Shown one piece after another: positions 45,992 through 54,801 of a stretch of DNA of 64,000 nucleotides. The notes under the pieces are model-generated. The model did not search any database. It was not told the DNA's origin and was given only the letters and a program-made list of their open reading frames with translations. Each line of letters starts with the position of its first letter. Position 1 is the stretch's first letter. Origin of the DNA: Gelidibacter algens (lineage in GTDB: Bacteria > Bacteroidota > Bacteroidia > Flavobacteriales > Flavobacteriaceae); the NCBI RefSeq assembly GCF_001678675.1, contig NZ_LZRN01000001.1, positions 1 to 64,000 of the forward strand, in the 5' to 3' direction. Position numbers and translations under genes: made by a program.

Positions 45992-46858
45992 TTAATTATA
46001 AACACGACCATAACGCCCATATCCTGGTTCCATATCCATTTGCGCCCTAAATTCTGATGGCGTCATAATTTCTCTATTATTTGCCTTTGCAACAACATGT
46101 ATCCGTTCTACTAGTTCACTATTGGTTGCAAGTTTGGTTTTCTCTACATCGTACCAAATGTTATCTTCCAATCCAACGCGCACGCCTTTGCCAATTGTTA
46201 TAGCCAAAAAGTTCATCATCATTTGTTCAGTTCCCACACCGGCAATGCTGATCAGTGCATCTTTGGGCAGATCATTTAACATCACCCCTACATGGAGCAA
46301 ATTGGTTTGTGCACAGGCTATATTGCCAAAGAGGAGATTATAATATAAGGGAGGGGTTATATATTCTTTTTTTACTAAGTAATTGCCAAAATTTATCATT
46401 CCAACATCAAAGACTTCCAATTCAGGCACAATGCCTTTAGATTTCATGGTTTTTGCTAAATCTTCAATCATATTTGGAGCATTCATACTTGCTACCTTAT
46501 TAAAATTTAAGGAACTTAAGGTTAAGCTTCCCATATCTGGTTTAAGATCACCTTCTAACTGAAGTACATCTGCTCTTTTATCTAGGGTATTGAAATCACG
46601 GCCACTGAGGGATGTACAGATCACTAAATCAGGTGCATATTTTCGTATCCCAGATATCAATTCAGCATACACTTCTTTTTTATAGGTAGGAACGCCTGTA
46701 ATTTCATCTCTAGCATGAATATGGGCCAGAGTAATTCCTAATTCATAAGCGCGATGCACATCTTCTACAATTTCATTGATGGTTGTAGGAACATGAGGTG
46801 TCATCTTTTTTGTCGGAATCATTCCGGTAGGGGTAAAATTAATTATTAACTTCTGCAT
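45992..46858 (-). CDS. beta-keto acid cleavage enzyme (BKACE, formerly DUF849)
   Basis: 288-aa TIM-barrel enzyme. LAHIHARDEITG has the zinc ligands H46 and H48; VICTSLSGR, PELEVFDVGMINFG, LHVGVM and VGLEDNIWYD are family features. BKACE enzymes condense a beta-keto acid with acetyl-CoA, giving acetoacetate and a new CoA thioester. The founding member Kce uses 3-keto-5-aminohexanoate in lysine fermentation. No kamA/kdd/kal genes are nearby, so a lysine pathway is unlikely and an acyl-CoA for the adjacent GNAT proteins is an attractive inference. The N-terminal motif PTGMIPTKK differs from the one I recall for Kce. Confidence 0.9.
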   Translation of the reverse strand: MQKLIINFTPTGMIPTKKMTPHVPTTINEIVEDVHRAYELGITLAHIHARDEITGVPTYKKEVYAELISGIRKYAPDLVICTSLSGRDFNTLDKRADVLQLEGDLKPDMGSLTLSSLNFNKVASMNAPNMIEDLAKTMKSKGIVPELEVFDVGMINFGNYLVKKEYITPPLYYNLLFGNIACAQTNLLHVGVMLNDLPKDALISIAGVGTEQMMMNFLAITIGKGVRVGLEDNIWYDVEKTKLATNSELVERIHVVAKANNREIMTPSEFRAQMDMEPGYGRYGRVYN

Positions 46859-47358
46859 AGGGGCTATAGCTTAAATGAAGTTAAAATTTAGTATAATAGA
46901 TTGCATTTAAGGTAAATAAATCGTTAAAAAGGAAATCTTTACTATGAGACGTCTATTTATGATGTTCTATGTTAAAAAAGTGCTATTGCTTGTAAGGCAT
47001 TTCATCAGCGACGATAGTTCAATACCTATCAAATTCTTAACACAAAAACGTCATATTGAAATCCAATCGATCAAAATAACGGTTAGGAAATTTCTTTTTA
47101 TATGTATAATTAATCAGTGTTGTCCGATAAAAGTAATACATGATTCTGGGAAACCCCATTCTATATTTAGTCCCTACGGGACTAGTCTTTGCAGGGGTTC
47201 TATTTAGTTACCCATATTAAATGCCTAACGGCATATTGTCCCAGGGGGACAAAATATTGGTAATCATAAAGTTATAATAAGTTCAATGTCCCGTAGGGAC
47301 ATCATATGGTGTTTAACCGGACAATACTGATAATTAATATAAGTGACATGTGTAGTTA
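46859..47358. other. intergenic region containing a MITE-like element
   Basis: About 500 bases between BKACE and PaaK-like B. 46860-47108 shows nothing recognisable; 47110-47336 is the element. Confidence 0.6.
47110..47336. mobile_element. MITE-like element with terminal inverted repeats and internal palindromes
   Basis: The ends read TTAATCAGTGTTGTCCGATA and, on the opposite strand, TTAATTATCAGTATTGTCCG, giving imperfect terminal inverted repeats around CAGTRTTGTCCG. Inside are four palindromes: AGTCCCTACGGGACT (47169-47183), ATGCCTAACGGCAT (47221-47234), TGTCCCAGGGGGACA (47237-47251) and ATGTCCCGTAGGGACAT (47286-47302). There is no ORF. It is probably non-autonomous and mobilised in trans. 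Confidence 0.75.
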
Positions 47359-48666
47359 TCAATCGGTTTTATAATACTCATTAACCATTTCTCTGCGCTT
47401 GCCTGAACCAAGAAGTGGTATCCCATCTACATAGTTAACTTTGATATGTGCATCTTGACCAAAATAGGTTTTAAACTCTTTAATCATGCTGTTTTCATCT
47501 ACTTTAATGGTAGTATTAAGATTTATGTCATAGTCCTTCAATCCTTTTTGAACTAATTGATACTGCTTAAAATCGCCATACTTGCAAAGCTTATCCGTAA
47601 TATGGGGTGGTACTAAATTGCCTTTGGTATCGTATATCAAGTCCAATTTTCTGCCATAAAGTTCAGAAAAATAGGGTTTGTTTTTGGTGTCAAGATGCAT
47701 GGTGCCAACATCACCAGTGTCATATCTAATCAAGGGTGTTGCAAGATTATAAAGATCTGTAAGCACAATCCTTCCGTGTTGGCCATAGTTTAATTTTCTG
47801 TTTTCATTTAAGTCGAAAATTTCTATAATATAACTCGAATCATTGATCCAAAATCTTGGGTCATCACCTTGGAATTGTTGGGCAATCACACCATTTTCAA
47901 GGTTTGAGTAACGAGACACAGGCCATACACCAAAATATTTTTTTACGGCATTCTTAGTGTAAAGATTTATAGATTCAGAAATGGTTATAATGGATTGTGT
48001 TTTAAACGTAATGGGGTTTTCGGGCAAGGCATCCAAATGCCTGCAAATTTTTTCAAAAGCTGAAACATAACCTTTAAAGTTAATAGCCTCTTTACTTTTA
48101 TTAAGCTTAGTAATCAATTCATCAATGGTGTCATTCGTGAGCTTAAATACATCATGGGGATGGATGTTTCTCAGTTTTAAACTACATTCTTGTTTAAAAT
48201 TGAATTTATCAGGCCAAATTTTTATATAGACCAAATGACTTCCAATCCTGTAATTTGATTTAGAAGAAAAAAAGATATCATCGGCTGTATTTTTATTGAC
48301 TTTTTCTTTGTTTTGATAAATACTAAAGGGCACTCCTGTTGAGCCACTTGTGGATGCTTTGACACATGTTGTTAATTCAAATGTATTGGATGTGAAATCT
48401 TTGAGATTATCCCTAATTAAATTTTTATTTACTACAGGAAAATCTTCCAAAGAATTAACGGCGGTATATGCCTTGTAATACGCTGTTGTTGCTATAGCAT
48501 GATTTAATAGGCTCTTCAAATTCTTTTCGTTGTCGTCATGTCGCACATCAGAATTTGCCGCATCCAAATTAGCACTCGTGTAATTAAGTTTGTCTTTTAC
48601 AGGACTTCCTTTTAACGTATCTAAAAACCAGATTATTTTCTGTCTAATGTTTAGGATTTGAGCCAT
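47359..48666 (-). CDS. PaaK/CapK-like adenylate-forming enzyme B
   Basis: 435-aa paralogue of the enzyme at 41280-42587, same length. Motifs: STSGSTGVPFSIYQN near residue 107, YNLATPLIRYDTGDVGTM near residue 310, YGRKLDLIYDTKGN and the C-terminal LLGSGKRREMVNEYYK with the expected catalytic lysine. It should activate a carboxylate, possibly a different one from its paralogue given only partial identity. It is the most upstream minus-strand gene of the island, and a MITE separates it from the BKACE gene. Confidence 0.85.
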   Translation of the reverse strand: MAQILNIRQKIIWFLDTLKGSPVKDKLNYTSANLDAANSDVRHDDNEKNLKSLLNHAIATTAYYKAYTAVNSLEDFPVVNKNLIRDNLKDFTSNTFELTTCVKASTSGSTGVPFSIYQNKEKVNKNTADDIFFSSKSNYRIGSHLVYIKIWPDKFNFKQECSLKLRNIHPHDVFKLTNDTIDELITKLNKSKEAINFKGYVSAFEKICRHLDALPENPITFKTQSIITISESINLYTKNAVKKYFGVWPVSRYSNLENGVIAQQFQGDDPRFWINDSSYIIEIFDLNENRKLNYGQHGRIVLTDLYNLATPLIRYDTGDVGTMHLDTKNKPYFSELYGRKLDLIYDTKGNLVPPHITDKLCKYGDFKQYQLVQKGLKDYDINLNTTIKVDENSMIKEFKTYFGQDAHIKVNYVDGIPLLGSGKRREMVNEYYKTD

Positions 48667-48744
48667 TGATATATAACTTTTAATTAATCTTATTATAGTT
48701 TCTCAGTTTTGGCCATTCTGGGTGTTTTTCACCAACAGTGTGAA

Positions 48745-48881
48745 TTGCCAATGTTGGTGTTTTCCACCAACATTGTTTAAGTTTTTATGTTAGTTCAACT
48801 GAATTATTCAATTGAGATTTGATCTTGGACATATGTTTATTTTGGGACTCTAAGTTGTTGGTGGAAAACACCAACAACGGC
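48745..48881 (+). repeat. two-hairpin direct repeat, right island copy
   Basis: 137 bases. Hairpins AATGTTGGTG/CACCAACATT and GTTGTTGGTG/CACCAACAAC, ending ACGGC; the stems are perfect here. It aligns throughout with 40268-40403. Confidence 0.85.
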
Positions 48882-48974
48882 TGAAAATACTGTAGCACGC
48901 TTTTCCCACTTCTCAAAAATTTACTTATCCGATTTCAATAAAGTTATAATTAACATTACATTATTAAGTTCTAT

Positions 48975-49895
48975 TTATTGAGATTGCAAGTAGAATTTTT
49001 TTAAGAATTTATTAATTGCCTTTTCTAAATCTTCTTTATTTTCCATAAATGGAATATGCCCTGATTTACTCTTCCATAATAACATATTGGGGAATAAAAC
49101 TCCTTTATAATGTTTGGGACCAATAGTCCAATCATTTTCACCATAAAAAAACAATACGGGAATTTTAATATCTGGAGTATATTTTTTAAAGTTAATCAAG
49201 TAGTCTTTGTGTGATAGTCCAATGCCACCGAAATCATAATTCCAGTTGGGGATTTCGTCAAAAGTATTGTTCATTATCGTTTCATTATCTTTATTTGCAT
49301 AGGCTAATTTCCACGTTAAATCTTTTTCATTTAGCAGCGGAAAAAGGCGATTCAATTTATCTTGAATGCTAATAGTGTCATTCTCATAAAAAGACACATC
49401 TTTCAAGCCAAGTATTTCACAAGCTTTAGGTATCCAACTTTCGCTGATACTCTCGGTAAGATTGAGAGAACAATTAAACATCATCATACCTTTTATGGAT
49501 TGAGGATGTTCCTTTGCATAGCCAGTTACCACTGTCCCTGAAAAAGAGTGCCCCATAATAATCCAACTTTCAAATCCCAAAAATTTTCTAATTTCTTCAA
49601 AGTCTTGAATCATTCTGACCATACTATAATTACCATCTGCTGGACTGGTTGAACGGCTAACGCCTCTCAGGTCTAGATAAATCATTGTAAATCGTTTTTC
49701 TAATATATCACCTGCAAATTTTTCCATCCAATAACTTCCTGAACCAGGTCCGCCATGTATATAGAGACATGGGGTGCCTTTTCCTTTGACGTTTAAATAT
49801 AAGTTTACATTATCAGAGGTAGTAAAATATTGCTCTTGACCTTTACAATTGATAGTAATTAAGACAAATGAAATTAAAAATAATAGTTTATTCAT
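48975..49895 (-). CDS. secreted proline-iminopeptidase-like alpha/beta hydrolase
   Basis: 306-aa protein with an N-terminal hydrophobic export signal (MNKLLFLISFVLITINC). The alpha/beta-hydrolase features are the oxyanion HGGPGSGSYW (residues 47-56), DLRGVSRS, nucleophile elbow G-H-S117-F-S-G, acid in FYGENDWTIG and His in SGHIPFM. The HGGPG motif and DxRGxG-like segment are typical of prolyl iminopeptidase-type enzymes, but many esterases share them. The upstream region carries repeat words shared with the lipocalin-like gene. Confidence 0.85.
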   Translation of the reverse strand: MNKLLFLISFVLITINCKGQEQYFTTSDNVNLYLNVKGKGTPCLYIHGGPGSGSYWMEKFAGDILEKRFTMIYLDLRGVSRSTSPADGNYSMVRMIQDFEEIRKFLGFESWIIMGHSFSGTVVTGYAKEHPQSIKGMMMFNCSLNLTESISESWIPKACEILGLKDVSFYENDTISIQDKLNRLFPLLNEKDLTWKLAYANKDNETIMNNTFDEIPNWNYDFGGIGLSHKDYLINFKKYTPDIKIPVLFFYGENDWTIGPKHYKGVLFPNMLLWKSKSGHIPFMENKEDLEKAINKFLKKFYLQSQ

Positions 49896-50605
49896 TACTA
49901 AATTTTGTTTAAGTCTATACTCGTTTTATAAATGTGCTTTAAGGTTGACGACACAACCCATATCTATTCCAAATTTATAAAAAAATTTACTATGAATTGC
50001 AACACTTAGCCTCCTCACTACTATCAATTTCCTCTTCTGTTAGGTTGTAGAGGTGATAAACTATTTGTGTTTTGTGGGCGTTTTTTTGTAGTTTAAATGA
50101 ATTACATAGTAAGGTTTTTCCGGGGTTCACTTTTGTCTTTTGAGAAATGAAGTTGGTGGTGGAAAACACCAACAACGGCGTCATAATATTCTTCATTCCA
50201 ACCCTACCAAAATAAACCTTTCTATCTTTATTATCAATAAGTTGAATGACGAATTTTTTCCGCTATTATTGGAATCATTGGAGCGAACTTTTACAGTCCT
50301 TCGACACTTCTCCCAAAAAATCAGATTTTTCAGAAGCTCACCCGAACAAGTGTCGAACAAGGCCTGAACAAAACCCCTAAAAAATACTCGCAATCAGACA
50401 ATATACGCCATGTAGAACAGGAATTTCAAGGGGTTCTCCATGTTGCAATTGGTGAGGTAGAGTGGGTGTTTTTCATTTATTGAATGCTCTGCATGTTGCA
50501 ATATTATGCGGTGCATAGCACACTACCCAATAAATAAACCCTACCTTTGCCAAAAATTTAAAGGAGTGACCTAACATACTAGTGCTTGCTTCGTAAACAC
50601 AATTT
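49896..50605. other. intergenic region with hairpin repeat words and the rhlE leader
   Basis: About 710 bases between divergent genes. 50043-50077 matches 34117-34151. 50152-50178 has the GTTGGTGGTGG/ACACCAACAACGGC hairpin. 50302-50355 has CGACACT/AGTGTCG arms. rhlE has a leader of about 55 bases after its promoter. No gene is supported here. Confidence 0.55.
50542..50549 (+). promoter_or_regulatory. -7 promoter element for rhlE
   Basis: TACCTTTG is an exact TAnnTTTG match. It leaves a 56-base leader containing AAAGGAGTGACC. Confidence 0.55.
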
Positions 50606-51874
50606 ATGTCATTCAACTCATTAGGATTATCTGATGCTTTACTTAAAGCAGTCAGCAAACAAGGTTATACAACGCCTTCACCAATTCAACAAAAGGCCAT
50701 TCCGTTAATATTAGAAGGTAAAGATGTCTTGGCATCGGCACAAACTGGTACCGGAAAAACGGCAGGTTTTACACTGCCAATGCTCCAATTGTTATCGCTA
50801 GGGCAACCGTTGCGTCAACGCCCAGTTCGCGCTTTGGTACTAACACCAACTCGCGAATTGGCGGCACAAGTGTATCAAAATGTCAAACAATACAGTACCT
50901 ATTTAGATATTAGAAGCACCGTTATTTTTGGTGGTGTTAATCAGAATCCGCAAGTAGCCACCCTCCGCAATGGTGTGGATGTGCTTATTGCAACACCTGG
51001 GCGTTTATTGGATTTGCATAACCAACGCTTATTGTCGCTCGCCAATATTGAGATTCTCGTGTTGGATGAAGCTGACCGGATGTTGGATATGGGCTTTTTG
51101 CGTGATATCAAAAAAATTATGGCGGTCATGCCTGCCAAACGTCAAAACCTTTTGTTTTCGGCTACATTTTCTAAGGACATCAAAGCCTTGGCAAATGATA
51201 TCCTGAACCATCCGGTATTGGTAGAAGCCACACCAGAAAACACAACGGTAGATGCTATTGACCAACAGGTTTATCGCGTTGCCAAAGGTTTGAAGCCTGA
51301 TTTGCTGGTCAAATTGATTTCTGACGGCAATTGGGAACAGATACTGGTCTTTACACGCACCAAACATGGCGCCAATAAACTGACCAAAAAATTGATCAGC
51401 AGCAGTATTACAGCCATGGCCATCCATGGTAATAAAAGTCAAGGAGCCAGAACCAAAGCCTTGGACGGTTTCAAAAAAGGAACGGTTAGAGTGCTCGTAG
51501 CCACTGATATTGCTGCCCGCGGACTGGATATTCCGTTATTGCCACACGTGATCAACTTTGAGCTGCCTAATATTCCTGAAGATTATGTTCATAGAATTGG
51601 TAGAACAGGAAGGGCAGGAGCTAGCGGACTGGCCATTTCATTGGTGAGTGCTGACGAAACGAGTTTCCTTCGTGATATTGAAAAACTGATAGGCGAACGA
51701 ATTCCTATGGAGATTGTGGAAGGTTTTGAACCAGATCCCAATGCCTCTACCGAGCCAATTAAACAGGGGCAGGGACAAGGGCGTAATAGCAGACCACAAT
51801 CGAGAAAATCTTCAGCTGGCAATAGCCAATCGTCTGGAAGTTCTAACCGAAATAGAAATAGGAGGAGAAATTGA
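50606..51874 (+). CDS. rhlE: DEAD-box RNA helicase, RhlE type
   Basis: 422-aa ATP-dependent RNA helicase. Motifs in order: Q-motif [14 protein letters not shown], Walker A AQTGTGKT near residue 50, [17 protein letters not shown] ([13 protein letters not shown]), SAT (LFSATFS), then [12 protein letters not shown] and [10 protein letters not shown] in the second RecA domain. The tail after residue ~385 is low-complexity Gly/Arg/Ser/Asn ([14 protein letters not shown]), typical of RhlE RNA-binding tails. RhlE acts in ribosome assembly and RNA turnover, often cold-related. A TTGAAG hexamer array starts at its stop codon. Confidence 0.95.
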   Translation: MSFNSLGLSDALLKAVSKQGYTTPSPIQQKAIPLILEGKDVLASAQTGTGKTAGFTLPMLQLLSLGQPLRQRPVRALVLTPTRELAAQVYQNVKQYSTYLDIRSTVIFGGVNQNPQVATLRNGVDVLIATPGRLLDLHNQRLLSLANIEILVLDEADRMLDMGFLRDIKKIMAVMPAKRQNLLFSATFSKDIKALANDILNHPVLVEATPENTTVDAIDQQVYRVAKGLKPDLLVKLISDGNWEQILVFTRTKHGANKLTKKLISSSITAMAIHGNKSQGARTKALDGFKKGTVRVLVATDIAARGLDIPLLPHVINFELPNIPEDYVHRIGRTGRAGASGLAISLVSADETSFLRDIEKLIGERIPMEIVEGFEPDPNASTEPIKQGQGQGRNSRPQSRKSSAGNSQSSGSSNRNRNRRRN

Positions 51875-51917
51875 AGTTGAAGTTGAAGATGAAGTTGAAA
51901 TTGAAATTGAATTTGAA
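51871..51917. repeat. TTGAAG/TTGAAA hexanucleotide array
   Basis: About seven to eight six-base units starting at the rhlE stop codon and running to the next gene's leader. Similar words lie at 7787-7832 and 52204-52221. Confidence 0.75.
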
Positions 51918-51931
51918 CATGAAATTTAAAA

Positions 51932-52153
51932 TTGACGTTGCTTAGTCAAAGTTTAAAAGATAAAATGATTGCGGTTTGTGATGCTAAAATTGCTTCCAAA
52001 GGCCCCAATGTGGGGTTGTCTTTTTATGCTTTCTTTGCGAACAAAAATGATCATCCTGAATTGTTGATGGAAGCTGCCACATGGTGGATCCTGACGCATA
52101 AGCTGGATCACTTTGAGAAGGCGTTGAAGATTAGGGCTTTGGTGGCTGAATAG
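51932..52153 (+). CDS. DUF6500-like small protein
   Basis: 73-aa protein with the conserved block LKDKMIAVCDAKIASKGPNVG, LSFYAFFANKNDHPELLMEAA and WWILTHKLDHFEKALKI, which I associate with DUF6500. No known function and no export signal. There is no ATG before the conserved block; an in-frame stop at 51920 leaves TTG at 51932 as the likely start, with ATG at 51965 as an alternative that cuts into the domain. The leader consists of the TTGAAG array. Confidence 0.68.
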   Translation: MTLLSQSLKDKMIAVCDAKIASKGPNVGLSFYAFFANKNDHPELLMEAATWWILTHKLDHFEKALKIRALVAE

Positions 52154-52302
52154 GTTTTTCTCGCAGACCTCGTTTCTTGGCACGCAGAGTCGCGGAGGCC
52201 CAGCGTTGAAATTGAAGTTGATACTTCGACTACGCTCATTTACCGAGATGAATATGAAGAACAACCTAGGAACTACAGACTAACAACTATAAACTCTGAA
52301 AA
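52154..52302. repeat. spacer made of several dispersed repeat words
   Basis: Side by side: CTCGCAGACC and CGCAGAGTCGCGGAGGC (relatives of the 14.2-kb family), TTGAAATTGAAGTTGA, and ACTTCGACTACGCTCA, a frequent intergenic word of Bacteroidota. Confidence 0.5.
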
Positions 52303-52521
52303 ATGCAACCCAATAACCCCTTACATGGCATCAAACTGGAGCAGATTATTAATGATCTGGTGGCACATTATGGATGGGAATATATGGGGATGATGATCAA
52401 AATCAAATGTTTTAACGACGATCCTTCGGTGAAATCTAGCTTAAAGTTTTTAAGACGCACGCCTTGGGCACGCACCAAAGTAGAAGCCATGTATTTGAAC
52501 ATGTTGGCAAAAAAGCGTTAG
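52303..52521 (+). CDS. VF530-type DNA-binding protein (DUF2132)
   Basis: 72-aa protein matching the VF530 family almost end to end: [25 protein letters not shown], then [32 protein letters not shown]. The family is a small helical domain described as DNA-binding from structural work. The role in the cell is unknown. The last 4 bases overlap the end of the convergent DUF805 gene. Confidence 0.92.
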   Translation: MQPNNPLHGIKLEQIINDLVAHYGWEYMGMMIKIKCFNDDPSVKSSLKFLRRTPWARTKVEAMYLNMLAKKR

Positions 52522-52928
52522 TCGGAAAGTGGCTTTCCTATCTCATTAATTTCATCTGTATTTGGAGTCTTAGGGTTAGGTCCCCATTTATTTGTCGTGC
52601 TTTCACTGTCCTGAACTGTAAAAATCAAAAGGATAATTCCACCTACATAAGGAATTATGGCTAGAAGGTAAAACCACCCACTCTTACCAGTGTCATGAAG
52701 TCGCCTGATGGTAATGGCCAATGCAGGAAGAAAGGACATTAGGAAATAAATCACCAAAAGGAACATCGGGATATTCATCCATTCTGCTTCATCCATCATT
52801 CCAGATAGAAAGGCCAAAATAAAGATGAATGGCACATGAAAAAGCATAAACATCCAATATTCGGTGCGTCTGGCTCGTCCGCTAAAGTCTACATATTTAT
52901 ATTTGAAAGCGTCTAAAAACCAATCCAT
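52518..52928 (-). CDS. DUF805 inner-membrane protein
   Basis: 136-aa protein with the DUF805 signature: [23 protein letters not shown], a second helix pair ([50 protein letters not shown]) and a polar tail. [13 protein letters not shown] is the family hallmark. About four membrane helices. Function unknown; often associated with phage or stress regions. It is convergent with the VF530 gene, with 4 bases of overlap. Confidence 0.93.
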   Translation of the reverse strand: MDWFLDAFKYKYVDFSGRARRTEYWMFMLFHVPFIFILAFLSGMMDEAEWMNIPMFLLVIYFLMSFLPALAITIRRLHDTGKSGWFYLLAIIPYVGGIILLIFTVQDSESTTNKWGPNPKTPNTDEINEIGKPLSD

Positions 52929-53118
52929 AGGTTGTAAGTTTTATTTGAGTAAATGCTAAAATAAAAAGATTTCTAAATAATCAGCACAAAAAACTTGGAT
53001 TTTGGACAAACGGTTAAAAATATGTTGATTTTCAATAAATTGAGATGTTCGAGTAGAAATTGTTAGGTATGTGAGGATCTTTTCTGTCTCGTCGGGTAAT
53101 CTTGATTCTTATTTATAA
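52929..53118. other. spacer upstream of DUF805 before the tandem array
   Basis: About 190 AT-rich bases with no recognisable feature; together with the array it forms a 650-base gene-free stretch. Confidence 0.5.
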
Positions 53119-53590
53119 CAGCGCAGCGGTCTTACTTCTTTTTGACACAGATTGCACGGATTACACGGAATTTACAATAATAGCTAGATCTTCAATAGTT
53201 CTAGAATCCAGTCTTAATACTTAATACCAACAGCGCAGCGTTCTTAATTCTTTTTGACACAGATTGCACGGATTACGCGGATTTCAAAAAGAAAGCTAAT
53301 TTTCAATAATTCACAGATCAAGTCTATATTCTAACATCTATCGGCGCAGCGTTCTTAATTCTTTTTGACACAGATTGCACGGATTACACGGATTTTAAAA
53401 TAAACGCTAAGTTCTTCAATAATTCACAGATCAAGTCTATATTCTAACATCTATCAGCGCAGCGATCTAAATTCTATTTGACACAGATTGCACGGATTGC
53501 ACGGATTTTAAAATAAACGCTAAGTTCTTCAATAATTTACAGATCAAGTCTATATTCTAATATCTAACAGCGCAGCGGTCTTAATTCTCT
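53119..53590. repeat. ~112-bp tandem repeat array A (four units plus a partial)
   Basis: Units start with GCGCAGCG at about 53119, 53232, 53342, 53455 and 53568. Each has TTTGACACAGATTGCACGG then a TTACACGGATTT-like segment, an AATAATTCACAGATCAAGTC segment and a TCTAACATCTA tail. The last, partial unit reaches the stop codon of the esterase gene at 53581. The three downstream-most full units are most alike. Confidence 0.9.
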
Positions 53591-54420
53591 TTATACGGAT
53601 ACATCATCTTAAAAGTGTCATTCACACTCTGATGTAATATAGTGGCATGGTTTTCTTTAGGCAAGAACAGAAATTCAGCCTTAAGATTTGGTTTCCCTGA
53701 GTTTTTTAAAAGATCAGCCAAGCTTTTAGCTTCCCGTTCCATAATCTCACCTTCGGTTCCAACAGCAACAAAAACATTGACTGGTATGGTCTTGTGGGCT
53801 CCAAGAAACATTTTGGCATCTCTGAGCAAGGTCTCATTGTCCCACCATAAACTCGGACTCACAATTATATAATCTGTAAACAATGTTGGTTTGTTGAACA
53901 GGATTTCTGTTGCCAGCAAACCACCCAAGGACTGCCCGATGAGCATTTTTTGTGCGTTTGTAGCGTAATTGGCATTGATGTAAGGTTGTACTTCGTCTTC
54001 CAAAAAGCTGATAAATTTCCGTGAACCTCCAGTAGTTGGAAAGTCTTTCTTTAATTTTTTATCGATTGTAGGGAAGGTGAAATCGCGTTTGCGATCAATA
54101 TTTGCAATGCCCACCACGATGGATTTTGGCATGTTCATTTGCAGATTGAAAAACTGCACCAAGCCTACAATGTGGATAAAATCTTCATTCATACTGCCGT
54201 CCAAAACATAGATTACTGGATATTTTAAAGTATCAGATACTTTATAGCCTTCTGGGAGATAGATATTGAGCGTTCTTGATTCTGACAGGATTTTAGAATC
54301 GAGGGTCACCACGTCGCCAATTGTCAATGGGGTTTTTGAACTTTCCTTAATAACGGTTTGTGCTTCTGCGGAATTGAAGCTTACGATAATCAATAATATA
54401 GTGAGAAAAAGGTGTTTCAT
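53581..54420 (-). CDS. secreted esterase of the Fes/IroE-like (PF00756) group
   Basis: 279-aa protein with signal peptide (MKHLFLTILLIIVSFNSAEAQ). The domain begins LNIYLPEGYKVSDTLKYPVIYVLDG; the nucleophile is Ser164 in IGQSLGG, and a likely His is in ENHATILH near residue 260. VSPSLWWDNETLL is typical of the trilactone/esterase-D group. It could hydrolyse siderophore esters, acyl-sugars or other esters; no iron-uptake genes are nearby. The gene sits between two arrays of the same repeat and its stop codon is part of one of them. Confidence 0.87.
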   Translation of the reverse strand: MKHLFLTILLIIVSFNSAEAQTVIKESSKTPLTIGDVVTLDSKILSESRTLNIYLPEGYKVSDTLKYPVIYVLDGSMNEDFIHIVGLVQFFNLQMNMPKSIVVGIANIDRKRDFTFPTIDKKLKKDFPTTGGSRKFISFLEDEVQPYINANYATNAQKMLIGQSLGGLLATEILFNKPTLFTDYIIVSPSLWWDNETLLRDAKMFLGAHKTIPVNVFVAVGTEGEIMEREAKSLADLLKNSGKPNLKAEFLFLPKENHATILHQSVNDTFKMMYPYKEN

Positions 54421-54500
54421 CTATGAGGTTTAAATAGGGTGTGTTTTCTTTTTAGGAATGGTTTCAAATATAGTTTATAGATGGGATTTAATGAATTTTT

Positions 54501-54750
54501 AGGACACGGATTACACGGATTACACGGATTTCAAAACAAAAGCTAGTTCTTCATATTCCACGAATCAAGTCTTAATACAGCTCAGCGATTTTAATTCTTT
54601 TAGACACAGATTTCACAGATTCAAAGGATTTCAAAACAAAAGTTGTTCTTTAATACTTTGCAAATCAGGTCTTATGATTAATACTAACATCGCAGCGGTT
54701 TTAATTTTTTTTGACACAGATTAGACGGATTACACGGACTTCAAAACAAA
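54501..54750. repeat. repeat array B of the same family (about three diverged units)
   Basis: GGACACGGATTACACGG at 54502, GACACAGATTTCACAG at 54603 and TTTGACACAGATTAGACGG at 54709, each followed by TTCAAAACAAAA and a CAGCG-containing junction. Spacing is about 104 bases. It lies upstream of the esterase gene. Confidence 0.8.
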
Positions 54751-54801
54751 AATTGGCTCTGAAATACTTCATACTATCGAGGCAGCCCCCTCAAATCTAC
54801 T

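Noticed and set aside
45992-46858. Lysine fermentation enzyme Kce in its usual pathway
   Set aside because: None of the partner genes (aminomutases, dehydrogenase, lyase) is nearby; only the broader BKACE family is claimed.
46944-47207. 87-codon plus-strand frame
   Set aside because: Runs into the MITE-like element and shows no conserved segment.
40268-48881. Possible prophage or integrative element
   Set aside because: No integrase, transposase, phage structural or conjugation gene lies between the repeats, so only a repeat-flanked island is claimed.
50193-50393. 66-codon minus-strand frame upstream of rhlE
   Set aside because: Looks like a translated intergenic repeat with CGACACT/AGTGTCG arms; no supporting context.
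53119-54750. Possible CRISPR array
   Set aside because: The period is ~104-113 bp and the whole unit, not just a short repeat, is conserved; no cas genes are present.
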